Assembly: GCA_014058105.1 (NCBI GenBank)
Contig: JACGCM010002086.1
Coordinates: 868,001-932,000, forward strand
Source: Kingdonia uniflora
Lineage: Eukaryota > Streptophyta > Magnoliopsida > Ranunculales > Circaeasteraceae
Length of the DNA: 64,000 bases
Direction of reading: 5' to 3'
Numbering within the stretch: position 1 is the stretch's first letter; the number at the start of each line of letters is the position of its first letter. Shown here one piece after another: positions 1 to 15,572 of the stretch. The notes beneath the pieces are model-generated. The model ran no database searches. It saw only the letters and a program-made list of their open reading frames with translations, and was not told the origin of the DNA. The translations under genes and the position numbers were made by a program.

Positions 1-156
1 AGGAAGTCTCTAATCCAGTTACTAGAAGTGCGAGAGAGGTATAGAAGTGGAAAGGGGAGACCTACCCACAGAGCTTGTAATGGGTTCATAGGAGGAGGGC
101 TCCTTCTAGTGCAAAAATATAGAATCTATTCTACTTTTGTTAACAGGATTTGCCTA

Positions 157-3910
<3,754 letters not shown>

Positions 3911-5112
3911 CACTTATGTTTTGGGTTTGTTGGAGTGAGAGTAATTGTTCTTGCCTTTTTAAAATAGGGTTTTATGAGTGTACGCCAACGGGAAAGGCGT
4001 GGAAAACGTGCTAGTGTAATTTTTTCTATTTGGTGGAGTAAATATACATACCACTGTGAAGTTAGCCTGAGAAAAAAGCGAGCAACTCGCCTTTCGTGGC
4101 TGCAACAATGGTTCGAATTATCGATGATAGGTTCAATTTATTGGCTGAAAATGGAATAGTAAACGATCGAGAGATGAGAGAGAGAAAAAAAACGAAGGGA
4201 GAAGATGAAATTTAGTTTGGAGAATGAAAGTGAGGGACAGAGAGAGACGGTGAAATAATCAAAGATGGAGTGCAAACGAAACGAATACATTTTAGAGGAG
4301 AGATAGTGAAAGAATCAAATATGGAGTACAGACGGAACGAAAACGTTTTAGAGGATATTTTTTGAATTGAGTTTAAAAAAATACTCTCAGACTTCGATTT
4401 GTTGATTTATTAGTGATAACTTAAAACCTTTGATGACAAGTAAACGCCAAAATATTAACAATAACAAAATTACCAGTGATTTAGTAATGTTATGGTTTTA
4501 CTAGATGAAAAGTGAAAAAATAATATGCCCCAAACTGGGACGGTGCAACTTTCATAAGAATACCTTACTTAGAATCAGACGAAACTCAAAAGTTGATTAC
4601 TAATAAATTATCCGTCTTTGCTGCAAACAATCGAAATATGAGAGGCACAGATGGAGAAAGGCGAGGAAGACGAGGAAGAAGATGGTTTGAGTTTGGCTTG
4701 AGAGGATATATATAGACTGGACAAACACTTTATAAGTGTGACAGTGTAACATATTTTACTCCACCGTAATATTTATATTGGCTGGACTAAATATATTCAT
4801 CTACTCCTAAGTATCAAATAAACAACAACCCCAACAATAAAAACGACATTTCAAACATTTCCCTCTCTTTCTCTCAAAGAACGACGACGCAAGATCGAGA
4901 TCGATATCACTGGTTGAAGCTCTTCGAAACCCTAGAATCGAAGAATCTCTCTCGATTTGGTAAGTTTTTTGCTTCATTTAGAGCTTAGATTTGACTTAAG
5001 AACCCTAAAAATCAAGGCTTTATAACTTAACTCAGTGCAATTTATCCAATTTGTGCTTCAATTAGAGCTTAAACTTAATCCCAATTGTAATTTTGATGTG
5101 TGCAGAGATACA
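3911..5112. other. Divergent intergenic and promoter region
   Basis: About 0.9 kb separates the 5' ends of the aminotransferase (minus) and PIG-A (plus); the rest is the PIG-A leader. A non-coding leader exon of PIG-A seems to end at 4959 (GT at 4960) and its intron ends with AG at 5104-5105, seven bases before the ATG. The stretch is purine-rich around 4170-4360 and has a TATATATA-like run near 4708. No coding feature is seen. Confidence 0.5.
4251..4359. repeat. Two-copy 56-bp tandem repeat
   Basis: Copy 1 starts at 4251 (TGAAATAATCAAAGATGGAG) and copy 2 at 4307 (TGAAAGAATCAAATATGGAG); both run to a TTTTAGAGGA end. The divergence suggests an old local duplication in the shared upstream region. 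Confidence 0.75.
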
Positions 5113-8100
5113 ATGGTGGAAGAAAGAAGGAGGCATAGAGTACTAATGGTGTCTGATTTTTTCTACCCAAATTTTGGTGGTGTGGAGAATCACATTTATT
5201 ATTTAGCACAATGCTTGCTTAAACTTGGCCACAAGGTTAGACTTTAAAGAAGATGTGAAGTTTGTTATATTGTTGCTTTACATATGAATTATTGCCTAAA
5301 GATTTATGATAGTTTTGTTGTTATAGTAGAATAAATATGTGCCCGTGTTGACGATAAGAGTGCCCGTGTTATGAAGTTGTAAAAAAAGGGGTAAAAACTA
5401 GAACTTAAGAGTATGGAGAGCCAAGACGCGAAGTGTTTAACGAAAACTGTAAAAAGGGATGGATGCCACTTTGATGGGCATCCCATTGTTGGATGTCATT
5501 TTGAATGACATCCCACTAAATTTTAGTTTGAAAAAAGAAAGACGCTCACTGATCTTCATTTTTCTTAATGACTTAAAAGTCTGATTATTGGAGTTTATTT
5601 AAGGGGGATTCAATAGCGACACACTTAATTAAAAGTAAAAGGGTGATGGAATAACATATGATAGTTTATGCCTATAAAGTATAAAGGCACATAGATCATG
5701 AGTTAGACTTATACTCTTTCTGACCATCAGCACTTATCAGTAGATGCAGTTTTTTATGTTCTAAGTACATATTTTCATCTTTTATATAGGTGGTAGTGTT
5801 GACTCATGCCTATGGAAACCGTTCCGGAGTGCGATATATGACAGGTTGTTTAAAAGTCTACTATATACCATGGAGGCCATTTCTCATGCAAAATACATTA
5901 CCAACCTTCTTTGGGACTCTACCAATTATTAGAACAATTCTCATTCGGGAGAAAATATCAATAATACACGGACATCAAGCCTTCTCAACCTTGTGTCACG
6001 AAGCTTTGATGCATGGCCGTACTATGGGGTACAAAGTTGTGTTCACCGATCATTCACTCTACGGCTTTGCTGATATTGGCAGCATCCACATGAACAAGAT
6101 ATTGCAGTTTACTTTGGCAGATGTTAATCAAGCTATATGTGTTTCACATACAAGCAAGGAGAATACCGTGTTGCGGTCTGGGTTACCTCCAGAAAAAGTC
6201 TTTGTAATACCAAATGCTGTGGATACTGCTATGTTTAAACCTGCTCCAGAGCGACTGAGCCACCAAGAAATAATTATAGTTGTGATAAGTAGATTAGTCT
6301 ACCGGAAGGGCGCAGATCTTCTTGTTGAAGTCATTCCAGAAATATGCCATTTGTACCCAAATGTGAGTTGTTTTGCCTTTATCCGTTTTTCCTATTCACT
6401 GTTTCTTCTTGCATGAGATTTTTTTTGTATGGTGTGGTACTAGTGTGTGCATAATCAGTTGGTTGGTGTCACCGAAAGTATTTTTTATTTTATTCAGTTT
6501 GCTTCTTTTCTTTATACTTTTGACTTCTTGTTTTTTCGAATAGCTACCGCATTGGCTTACCTCATTAAGTTTTAATTCTGTTCCTCTCTTACTTTTTTGA
6601 AAACCTAAGGTTGTACATCTCATGATCTATGGGCATGTGCTTTTCGTTATGAAATATTTCCATTTGCAGAAATGGGATATTTTAACTCTGATTCCTACTA
6701 TCTAAAGTAGAAATTTTGATTACACCCCCACTCCCACCACCACACACACACACACATATTTCACCCCACCTTTTGATTTATACTCTATCATGGGATTTGC
6801 TGCTAAAAAAGGTGGGCGTAGTCTAATCGTGATCATATATAGGGGTAAATGGTCAATATATATCTTACAATTGACTGTCATTTACTAAATACTAAGTGCC
6901 TTTAAAATACTGAGGTCAATTATCTAAATGTCATTTTTTTTAGATGAATCTCTTTTGTCAACTTTTGTTTCTAGGTTCGTTTCATTGTTGGAGGAGATGG
7001 ACCAAAAAGAGTGCGTCTGGAAGAGATGAGGGAAAAACATTCTCTGCAGGATCGGGTTGAAATGTTGGGAGCTGTTCCACATGCTCAAGTGCGGTCTGTA
7101 CTTATTCTTGGGCATATATTCTTAAATAGGTAATCTCATTGATTTTTGATGATTTGTTATATGTATGATTTTTATCAAGTTTGTAATTCGTGGGTTCAAT
7201 CTGTTCAAGAGTTGTGGGTTTAGTGCACATTTTTTTATCTCAATTTGTGTATAAGAGCCTCGAAGTTTTCTTTTGCCTGATTGATCAACACCTTCATAAT
7301 TTATTTATTTTGAGAGAATGTTATATAGTTATACACTATTTATTACGGCGTGTGTCTTGGCATGCGTGTGTCTGCATATATATGTTAATATTTAGGATGC
7401 AGTGTGATACTATATGTGAAGGTGTAGTGATTTATTAACTGGTTACAATTTCTACTTAAATCTACAGGGCGCGTTAATGAAAATTCAAATACAAAAGTTA
7501 ATCTTTCTCTAATTTTCAAGATATATGTCTTGAAAACTATATGCAGCAATTGGAGTCTAAGAGTATTTCATGATACATATCACTGATATAAAATAAGCTC
7601 ACCAGTTCTATCCAACATTGTGAACTACTAGCCATGTTCCACATAGTGCAAACATCATGATATATTAAATATATGATGCTAAATATCATCATATTGCGAA
7701 ATCACAGTTAATTTATTTTAGTAAACATAGAATATGATTGTAGTTGGATTTGTTTTATTTTGAATTAAACATGTACGATTTTAACACCACAAATAATAGA
7801 GGAAAAAAATCGAGAGAAACTTGATGAATATTCGAATATCAAATTATACCATTATCGAGAAAATTTTGATTTTTTGGTGCAAAATACAAAAATATGGCAA
7901 GATTTATATACTAGCCTGAATCTTTTGATGTACTTTTCTGCTACATCGGTGTTGGTAAGGCTAAAGAGGTGTATGTGCATTCATACTTGCATTCTCAAAG
8001 TACCCACACTTAGCTTTTAAGAAAGGTAATTACGTTTGTTTCTTTGTCTTCTAATGCAGTTCTCTGACAGAGGCATTTTGTATAGCCATATTAGAGGCTG

Positions 8101-11100
8101 CTAGTTGTGGATTGCTAACTGTCAGTACACGAGTAGGAGGTGTTCCAGAGGTATGCAACTTCAGATTTAATTTTCCTGACTTTTGTTGTTTAATGATCTC
8201 TAATCCTTAACACACAAACACATCTAAGTGGTATCGCCCAAGTACCCTGTACCACAAAACATTTTTGGGAGGGGGTTTATCTCTTATTATCAAGTAAAGA
8301 TGGTATTTTAAGATACCTCTCAATAAAAGGACACATTAGCTTGCTCACACTTTCTTTCTCTTTGTGGATTCCATAGGTTCTTCCTGACGACATGGTTGTA
8401 CTAGCTGAACCAGTCCCTAGTGATATGGTAAAAGCAATTCAAAAGGCTATTTACATTCTTCCGAAGATCGACCCAGAAGCGATGCACCTCCGCGTGAGTG
8501 ACTTCACATGATACAGGTTTAAATGATATATATTTTTTCTTGTTACCAGGTTCATACTGAAAATGTGAGCCTTTACATCTCTCTGTTTTCTGCTAGATGA
8601 AAAAACTGTACAGTTGGCATGATGTGGCGAAAAGGACTGAAGTTGTATATGACCGTGCATTTAGATGCTCTAGTGAGGATCTTCTACAGCGCCTTCCTAG
8701 GTAATCTTATTCAGATTTATGTTTCTTTTATATGCTTACGGGTCCTGCTTAGGTAAAAAATTCAATACTCTCCGATTGATGAAGTGATTATTAAAACTGT
8801 TATAGAGCCATGAACATCTGGAAAGATACTCTGTCTCTCTTTACTATTATTATTTTTTGAGTAAGAAGCTGGGGTTTAGGCAGACCCCTACCAGGATTTA
8901 TTATATTCACAAAAAAAATAAAAAATTACAAGCTAGGGTAATTTTTGTTTTGTTTAGAGTATCATCTATACACAAGTTAAGAAGAGGGTTAGGGAAGTTA
9001 CAAGGAAAGAATACATAGTCCTGTACAATGTCCATGACTTAACAATGTGTTTTGGAGGCTTATTCTCCCACTTGGACTTGAAAATAATAAAGTTCTTCCA
9101 TGTTTGAGATAATTCTTTGAGCATCTCTGAGATCAGGCAGGCAACTCCATTGCCATGACCCCACTTTACGGGGACCGATATTGTCCCCACTTAACCACTG
9201 CGGATCTCTAACAGTGTGGGATTTTTAAACCTAAGAAAAGGCCTCGGTGGTATGTAGAGTAGAATCTTAACTTAAGGACCACCTGTATAACACTGCGGTA
9301 TACACCGCGGCTGAGCGGGTATTGGAAAGGCGCCTATCCCATTAGCGGTGATGGTTGCACCAATGGTTTAGTCTCACATCACTTAAAACGATGTGAGACT
9401 AAAACCAAGACTAATTGGTGATGTGCCCTGATCTTTTGTTACACATCACCAATATGCTCTTTATCCCAAATTTTAAGATCAAGTTTAAGATGATTTAGGT
9501 TAGTCTCAAGCCACATACGTTAATTATTCTGAAGAGGCAGAGAACAACAACTTCAACTCTCTCTCTCTCTTTCTTTCACTCTTTTAGGATCCACACTAAC
9601 CTAAATCGTCTTAAACTTGATCTTAAAATTTGGGATAAATAGCACATTGGTGATGTGCCCTGATGGTTTCACACCCCTCTTTTATCAACAATGTTGGGAT
9701 TTCTTCAAATTGGACCTTGTGGCATTTTTTAACCATTTGCTGCACACTCAACATTTCATGAAATCTCCAAACCATACCAACATTACCCTCATTCCTTAAG
9801 GTTAAGCATCCATCTACTGTCTCTGTCTCTGACTTCAAACCAATTAGTTTGTGCAATACCACCATGAGAATTTTTTCCAAAGTTTTGGGAAATAGGATTA
9901 AACCTTTGTTGTCTCTGATGGTAGGATCTTATCAAAATGCTTTCATCAAAGGGAGATTCATTCAAGATAATGTGGCTATTGTATATGAAACACTCCATTC
10001 CTTGAAAAGAAAGAAAAAAAGGATACAAGGTTGTATGGCCCTAAAATTAGACATGAGCAAGGCTTAGAGCAAGCTGGAGTGGGATTTCTTACATGAAGTC
10101 TTACAGAATTTGGGTTTTCAAGGACCTCTTTTTCAAGCCATTATGAACTTAACCTCCTGCTTTCAAATTAAAAACCCACTACATGAGAGAGAGTTGAAGT
10201 TGTTGTACTTGAGATTTGAGGGTGGGTAAAGTAGGGAACAAGTCCACTACGTGAAAATTGAATATTAACGACACTTATGCACAACCATTAACAACTATTT
10301 TATCTGCCGTAAAACAAAGTAATTTTCCGACATACATATCTGACACAAACTAATAAATACGTCATATATCTTAAGAAATGTCTTTCCAATTTCTAACAGT
10401 TTTATTTTTTTATTATATTTGTGTCTAACATCGATTAAGAAACCAAAACCTGTGTGGAATAAGTTTCTCCGTATTTCACCCCCTCCTCTCTTTCCTTCAC
10501 CCTCTTCTTCAAAACTTCGACAAAAATTAACATCTCCCTCTTTCTCTCAAATTTTACTTGAAGAGACCTCAGGCTTTTAAATTAAAAACCCCAAACTGGT
10601 GCAAATTCTATCTATCTCTCTCCAACTTCGTGTTTGTTTTAATTAGATTGGATGAACATCCGAGATGTTATAATTGAGTGATTATCAACATTTTCTTAAG
10701 AAATTAAGCTAACTCTTCTATCAAAACCTATGAATTTTGTTGTGTTTAATCTTGGTTAATTATATGTTGTATAGGAGTATCGGTAGGGAAGCAATTGGGT
10801 AAACTAACTTCAATTAGGTGAGTCTTGCTATTAGGAAATGCAAGATCAACCCATTAGAATACCCCAATTGGGGTGAGAGGATACCCCTGGAGTCTACCCA
10901 ATTAGGTTGCCCCCTCAGTTAGAGGCAGACCCATAAATTTGACCTGTAATTGTGTGTATGGTAATATTAGCTAGAAGCAAACCTTGGTGCATAGTACTGT
11001 AGGCATGTGCATTTCCTGTTTTGATAACGAGGAGTCATTAGCCTTACTATGTCATTTTTGGTTTTCTACCGAAAATGGTCTTTTCACGACATGTTTTATT

Positions 11101-12414
11101 TGTGTGTAGATTCATGCATAACTTGTTACCTTCCCTCCAATACATGAAAACAAAATCAACTATGATATTTGCCCACTGAGCTCTTAATTTGTCAAAATAC
11201 ATGGATTTTTGCTTACCAAGTATTTCCACTTTTGATACTGAAAAACTTGAATACCTTCGAATCACCACAGACCTTATGACCAACACCACCATGTGAATAG
11301 CAGGTAGCTTTTTTTTGTTTTTGTCAATTTTTCTCTTCCCACTTTATCTTTCACCTCTTTTTTCATTTTTTCCGGCTAACTTTCTCCTCTTCCCTTTGTT
11401 TTTCTTGTAGCCCGTATTTCTCTTTTGTTGTAATAGCATAGATGTGAGGATGTTGGTGGCATTACGAGACGAAGTCTAAGTTAATTTTTCCTATTCGTAG
11501 TTTTGTCTCCCCTATTCGTTGTTGTGTTACACAACAATGGGATTCGCATCACAACGATACATTTCCACAATAAGAAAGATCTGCAATACCTTATGCATCT
11601 ACTTCTGCGTATGTCTGACATTTCTGCTATATCATCAATGTGTTCAGATTACATCAATTGTTAGAGTGAATGTTCAGTAATTTCAAATTATCCCCTATAT
11701 GTCAGATGCAAACTATGATGATATTGGTTTGTATTCGTCGTAAATGTAAGGAGAGCATAAATGCTATTTCTATGTACATAAATGCCAAATGTGATGGCAA
11801 ACCTGTATAAAGTTTCATTAGACTAGCTATAGGTAGGCCGCCAACAAAGTCAGTTGCACAGCACTTGCAGGATTTTTATTTTCTTTTGAAAGGCAAGCTG
11901 GGGGAATACACCTAAAAAGAAACAAAAAACCAAGTGGGAATACCCCTTTTGAAAGGCACTTGCAGGATCCTTACCCATTGTTCGTTATGGTATATAAACG
12001 AGGGGGGTTTTCCCCCTTCTATTATTTCCAAAAGTTCATCGATACATAGTTCTGAAGTATGTTCAGCTGATAAATACTCCATTAATGATTAATAATAGTC
12101 CTAGTAAGTTTCGTAAGGTGGATCGAGACTTTGACTTTTTATTCTTTGTAACGTTATAGGTACCTCACATGTGGTGTTTGGGCAGGAAAGCTCTTTTGCC
12201 TGGTCATGATCATCAATTTCTTGTTATGGCGTCTACTACGACTGTGGAAGGTAATTGTCCCTTTTATCTGCAAATGTTTTTAGTTTTGCTCCCATCCTGT
12301 ACTTATTGTACTCACTCTCTATCTTAGCCTGCGGAAGATATAGAAGAGGTACCTGATTTTACGCCTCCGCATCACGAAGAGGAAGAGATATCTGCCAATT
12401 GTGACAAAGCCTAA
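5113..12414 (+). CDS. PIGA: GPI-GlcNAc transferase catalytic subunit PIG-A
   Basis: Catalytic subunit of the ER complex that moves GlcNAc from UDP-GlcNAc to phosphatidylinositol, the first step of GPI-anchor synthesis (SETH2 in Arabidopsis). Eight coding exons join in frame: 5113-5235, 5790-6362, 6975-7129, 8060-8150, 8377-8493, 8597-8700, 12160-12250 and 12328-12414, giving 446 residues, the usual family size. It starts at [20 protein letters not shown], has the GGVENH glycine loop, [11 protein letters not shown] and [14 protein letters not shown], and the GT4 E-x7-E pair in [10 protein letters not shown]. Near the C-terminus is one membrane helix ([13 protein letters not shown]), then an acidic tail ending NCDKA. 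The gene looks intact. The 3.46-kb intron 8701-12159 contains transposon remnants. Confidence 0.96.
9367..9403. repeat. Perfect 14-bp hairpin in PIG-A intron
   Basis: TTTAGTCTCACATC at 9367-9380 pairs with GATGTGAGACTAAA at 9390-9403 around a 9-base loop. It sits just left of a larger inverted repeat and LINE remnant and may be a transposon end. Confidence 0.85.
9441..9657. repeat. Long inverted repeat in PIG-A intron
   Basis: The arm from about 9441 to 9508 (CACATCACCAATATGCTCTT onward, through TCCCAAATTTTAAGATCAAG) is matched in reverse complement at about 9594-9657 with only a few mismatches. The spacer is about 85 bases and includes a CT run. The right arm leads into a LINE reverse-transcriptase remnant. 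Confidence 0.85.
9640..10180 (+). mobile_element. LINE reverse-transcriptase fragment (PIG-A intron)
   Basis: Broken reading frames show non-LTR reverse-transcriptase blocks in the right order: [14 protein letters not shown], then a [12 protein letters not shown] block after a frame change, [31 protein letters not shown] and LKLDMSKA. After a stop (TAG) the sequence continues as [15 protein letters not shown]. The YADD catalytic block, the endonuclease and both ends are missing. It is an inactive remnant in the same orientation as the host gene. Confidence 0.88.
10245..11412. mobile_element. Possible degenerate CACTA-like element
   Basis: The left end CACTACGTGAAAATTG is followed by ACGACA-type motifs, as in CACTA subterminal DNA. 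The right end GTTTTTCTTGTAGCC would match a CACTA end except for the last bases. No transposase is visible and no clear 3-bp target duplication was found, so this is tentative. Confidence 0.25.
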
Positions 12415-12949
12415 GATGACTCTCTGTAGTTCGAAAAACACTTGATTGGTAGAGGCCTGCTTAGTAGCGGTGGTGGAGATATTTGGTAAATTCCACCTAT
12501 TTGCAGTGCAGAGGCTTGATTTACATACTTAGGCAGAGTTGATTTTGGTTTCGGAGTTGAAGACGAAGACGCAATCTCCTCCTACAGTCCTACACTCTCT
12601 AAATCTTGTGTTACTTCCCATGCCCAGTATATTTTTAGTGTAGAGTTTTGTTTGTTAAACTCATTCCTTGATCATGAAAAGGCACAATTCCGCAAATACT
12701 TCTCACCGATGAGGAATGGAAATTATCATCACAAAGTTGTATCTCAACGTCCAATCGGGGCACCATTTTCACTTGGCCTAGCTGATAAAACTTTGATATG
12801 CTGATGCTGATGTTGTTGTATGACTATGAAAAACAGTTTATTTCATTTTGTTCAAGGAAATTGTCTAAATCTCTACAACTATAGAAAGAACTACCCCTTA
12901 TAGCCGTTTTGGTCGTCTTGCAAATTTATGGAATTACCCGCATATCTTA
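12415..12949 (+). other. PIG-A 3' untranslated and intergenic DNA
   Basis: This is sequence after the PIG-A stop, AT-rich with no reading frame of note. It runs up to the TTA target-site copy (12947-12949) of the first MITE. The end of the transcript cannot be placed by eye. Confidence 0.4.
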
Positions 12950-13296
12950 GAGCATCTGTAGCAACTAGGTGGATGAATTCACCTAAATCCGCCCCACAAC
13001 AGTTCACTTCAAAAACAAGTGAATATTACTTAACGCAATTTAGAATTGCGGGACAAAAACAACGCCTAAGATCTAGCCACGTGTTGAGATCGCAACGCTT
13101 TAGATGCTTCACACTTCTGAAGAAGTGTGGGGCATCCAAACGAATCAAACAACGTTACGTATTTCATTTAATAAATGGATTTTGGGTGGACACGTCAACC
13201 AATTGATCTAGCTGTTGTGGGTGAATTTAAGCCAAAACAAGGTAAATTCACCAATCTACCTTGCCATGTCATCCTTCACCTATCTACTGCAAATGC
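12950..13296. mobile_element. PIF/Harbinger-like MITE 1
   Basis: The left end GAGCATCTGTAGCAACTAGG and the inverted right end GCATTTGCAGTAGATAGGTG form an imperfect terminal repeat. TTA lies on both sides (12947-12949 and 13297-13299), as expected for PIF/Harbinger insertions. The inside is non-coding with GGTGAATT-type subrepeats. Confidence 0.75.
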
Positions 13297-13299
13297 TTA

Positions 13300-13748
13300 G
13301 AGCATCCACAACAGTTAAGAGGGTGGATTTGATGAATTTCAAGGTGAATTCAATCCACCTTAATCCACCCCCACAACAGTTTTCAATCCACCCCACAGCA
13401 GTTCTGAAGTGAGGGTAATGGGAGCCAATGAATTGTTGACACGTGTCTACGCGCAGTTCTGAAGTGAAGGGTAATGGGAGCCATTGGATAAATGACACGT
13501 ATTCTAATCTTAGTCGTGAATAGTGTAAGCGCACTTCAGAACCGCGCGCAATGGCTACGCGTACTTCAGAGCCGCGCGGCGTGAATTCACCCTCAATCCC
13601 ACAGGGTGGAAAATCCACCCTTGGATGAATTTTGCTCTTGCCACATCATGTATTCACCTAGCTCCTAGGAGACGAATTGGGTAGAAAAGATGGTGGATTT
13701 AGAATTCACCTAGCCACGTCAGGGTGCACCTAGCTGCTGTGAATGCTC
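13300..13748. mobile_element. PIF/Harbinger-like MITE 2
   Basis: The left end GAGCATCCACAACAGTTAAG mirrors the right end (reverse complement GAGCATTCACAGCAGCTAGG). TTA flanks at 13297-13299 and 13749-13751. Internal GGTGGATT/GAATTCACC motifs are shared with MITE 1. It ends about 180 bases before the PPR start codon and so may contribute to that promoter. Confidence 0.82.
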
Positions 13749-13929
13749 TTAAATGAACTCGATAATCTATATAGTCTAAATTCCGCCCGAAAAAACTTGC
13801 TTGACAAGCCTGATTTTAGTCTTACAAGCACTATTGGAGATCCTTTTACACCTCTCATAAGGGCACCAGCAACTCTAAAACATAAAATTCTAAACTCACT
13901 CTGCTTAAAACTCTCTCCTCTTTAAAGCT

Positions 13930-15390
13930 ATGATGAAGTTGTTTGAAAGATCCATTGCTGTTGTTGTTACGAAGAAGAAGATGAAGATCTCTGAGCTTCA
14001 TAAGGTCAGTACTTTCACGTCCTCTTTTCATTCATATGATTCCAACCCACTATCTACAATAACTCATTTTGAGCAATTAGTAAGAGATAGATGCAAGTCA
14101 GGGAACCTTAGTATAGAAAAGGCCATGGGTTTGTTCCATAACGCGATTCAAATGCGACCATTGCCTTCGATTCATCAGTTCAATCAACTGTTAGGAGTCA
14201 TATGCAAGTTGAAACAGTATTTCACTGTAATCACAATGTTTAAAGCAATGGATTCCAAGGGTATCAAATTTGATCTAGTTACATTTGGTACATTAATCAA
14301 GTGTTTTTGCGAAATGGGTAAGGTTAATTTTGGGTTTGCTGTTGTTGGAAACATTTTCAAGAATGGGTATGAACCAAATATAGTTATTTTCAACATTTTG
14401 CTCAAAGGGTTTTTCAAGAAGAAGAGGGTAAAGCCTGCAATGCAGTTGTTCAACAAAATTATAGAGAATGGGTATACATGTAGTGATGTTACTTATGGAA
14501 CTATAGTTGATGGGTTATGTAAAAGTGGGAAAATTGATGAAGCTATTAAGTTGCTTGAGGATATGGAGAAAGGAAGTTGCAAGGCTAACATAGTAATGTA
14601 TAATGCACTTATCGACGGTCTATGTGTGGATAAACAGATACCCAAAGCTCAAAACCTCTTTCGAGAAATAAATGAAAAAGGTATTGTGCCAAATGTCGTC
14701 ACTTATAATTCCATAATTCGAGGTGTATGTAGTTTAGGCATGTGGAAGGACGCCGAATCTTATTTTAAAGAAATGGTGAATCTTGGAATTTTGCCAAGTA
14801 TAGTAACATTCAATATCATGATAGATGCTCTTTGCAAAGATGGGAGGACAGAAAAGGCACAAACTTTATTTGAGTTGATGTCTAAAAGAGGTGTACTACC
14901 CAATGTAGTAACTTACGGTTCCTTGATAGATGGTTTATGCAATTCAGACCAATGGGAAGAAGCAACAAAGTTATTTAGTGAAATGAAAGGTCGTGGAATC
15001 TCACCAAATGTACATACGTTTAGCATTTTAATCGACGCTATGTGCAAGGAAGGCATGCTCAAAAAGGCCCATGGGCTGCTTGATTCGATGATTAAAAGGA
15101 GCGTGAAACCAAACACAATCACCTACAACGCTTTGATGGATGGATATTGCTTACACAACCAAATGGACGAGGCAAAAAAAGTGTTGCATTCAATGGTGGT
15201 TAGGGGTTATGAGCCTGATGTTATCAGTTACGGCATTTTGATAAATGGGTATTGCAAGGCTAAGAAGTTGGATGAAGCAATGCAAATTTTTGAAGATATG
15301 CGTAGCAAGGGGTTAACACCCAATGCCATTACATACAATTCCCTGATAGATATGGTTTATGCAAGGTTAGGAGAGTTGCAGCGGCGTTAG
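13930..15390 (+). CDS. P-class PPR protein, restorer-of-fertility-like, frameshifted near 3' end
   Basis: Organellar RNA-binding protein built of 35-residue PPR repeats. An intronless reading frame of 486 residues starts with tandem ATG codons. The N-terminus is basic and Ser/Thr-rich, consistent with an organelle presequence. About 11 full repeats run from roughly residue 78, with typical phrases such as NVVTYNSLIDGLCK-like blocks and PNVVTYGSLIDGLCN. Repeat identity and the lack of introns fit the RFL (Rf-like) group, most members of which act in mitochondria. The frame breaks at 15352-15353, where an extra AT after a GAT codon shifts the reading and leads to a stop at 15390 after VYARLGELQRR. 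It may still make a shortened protein or may be a young pseudogene. Confidence 0.85.
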   Translation: MMKLFERSIAVVVTKKKMKISELHKVSTFTSSFHSYDSNPLSTITHFEQLVRDRCKSGNLSIEKAMGLFHNAIQMRPLPSIHQFNQLLGVICKLKQYFTVITMFKAMDSKGIKFDLVTFGTLIKCFCEMGKVNFGFAVVGNIFKNGYEPNIVIFNILLKGFFKKKRVKPAMQLFNKIIENGYTCSDVTYGTIVDGLCKSGKIDEAIKLLEDMEKGSCKANIVMYNALIDGLCVDKQIPKAQNLFREINEKGIVPNVVTYNSIIRGVCSLGMWKDAESYFKEMVNLGILPSIVTFNIMIDALCKDGRTEKAQTLFELMSKRGVLPNVVTYGSLIDGLCNSDQWEEATKLFSEMKGRGISPNVHTFSILIDAMCKEGMLKKAHGLLDSMIKRSVKPNTITYNALMDGYCLHNQMDEAKKVLHSMVVRGYEPDVISYGILINGYCKAKKLDEAMQIFEDMRSKGLTPNAITYNSLIDMVYARLGELQRR

Positions 15391-15572
15391 AGCTTTTTGA
15401 GAAGATGCAAGCTCGGAAGCCAACTCCAGACAATGTTACATATAGTGTCATGATACAGGGACTCCTCCAAAACAAACAGATCGACAAGGCACTTCAACTT
15501 CACAGAAAAATGGTTGCGATGGAATTTTCCCCCGATGCATTAACACATCGATTGTTGCAAATTTACTTGTGA
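15354..15572 (+). pseudogene. Out-of-frame C-terminal part of the PPR gene
   Basis: Directly after the extra AT, another frame continues perfect PPR sequence (GLCKVRRVAAALELF, then NVTYSVMIQGLLQNKQ, LQLHRKMVAMEFSPDA) and stops at TGA 15570-15572. This is about 70 more residues, the usual end of this family. The coding quality shows the shift is recent, or else a sequencing error. Confidence 0.85.

Noticed and set aside
9623..10028. Minus-strand frames at 9623-9880 and 9789-10028
   Set aside because: They are antisense to the LINE reverse-transcriptase remnant.
13280..13618. 112-codon minus-strand frame
   Set aside because: It lies within MITE 2 and has no domain.
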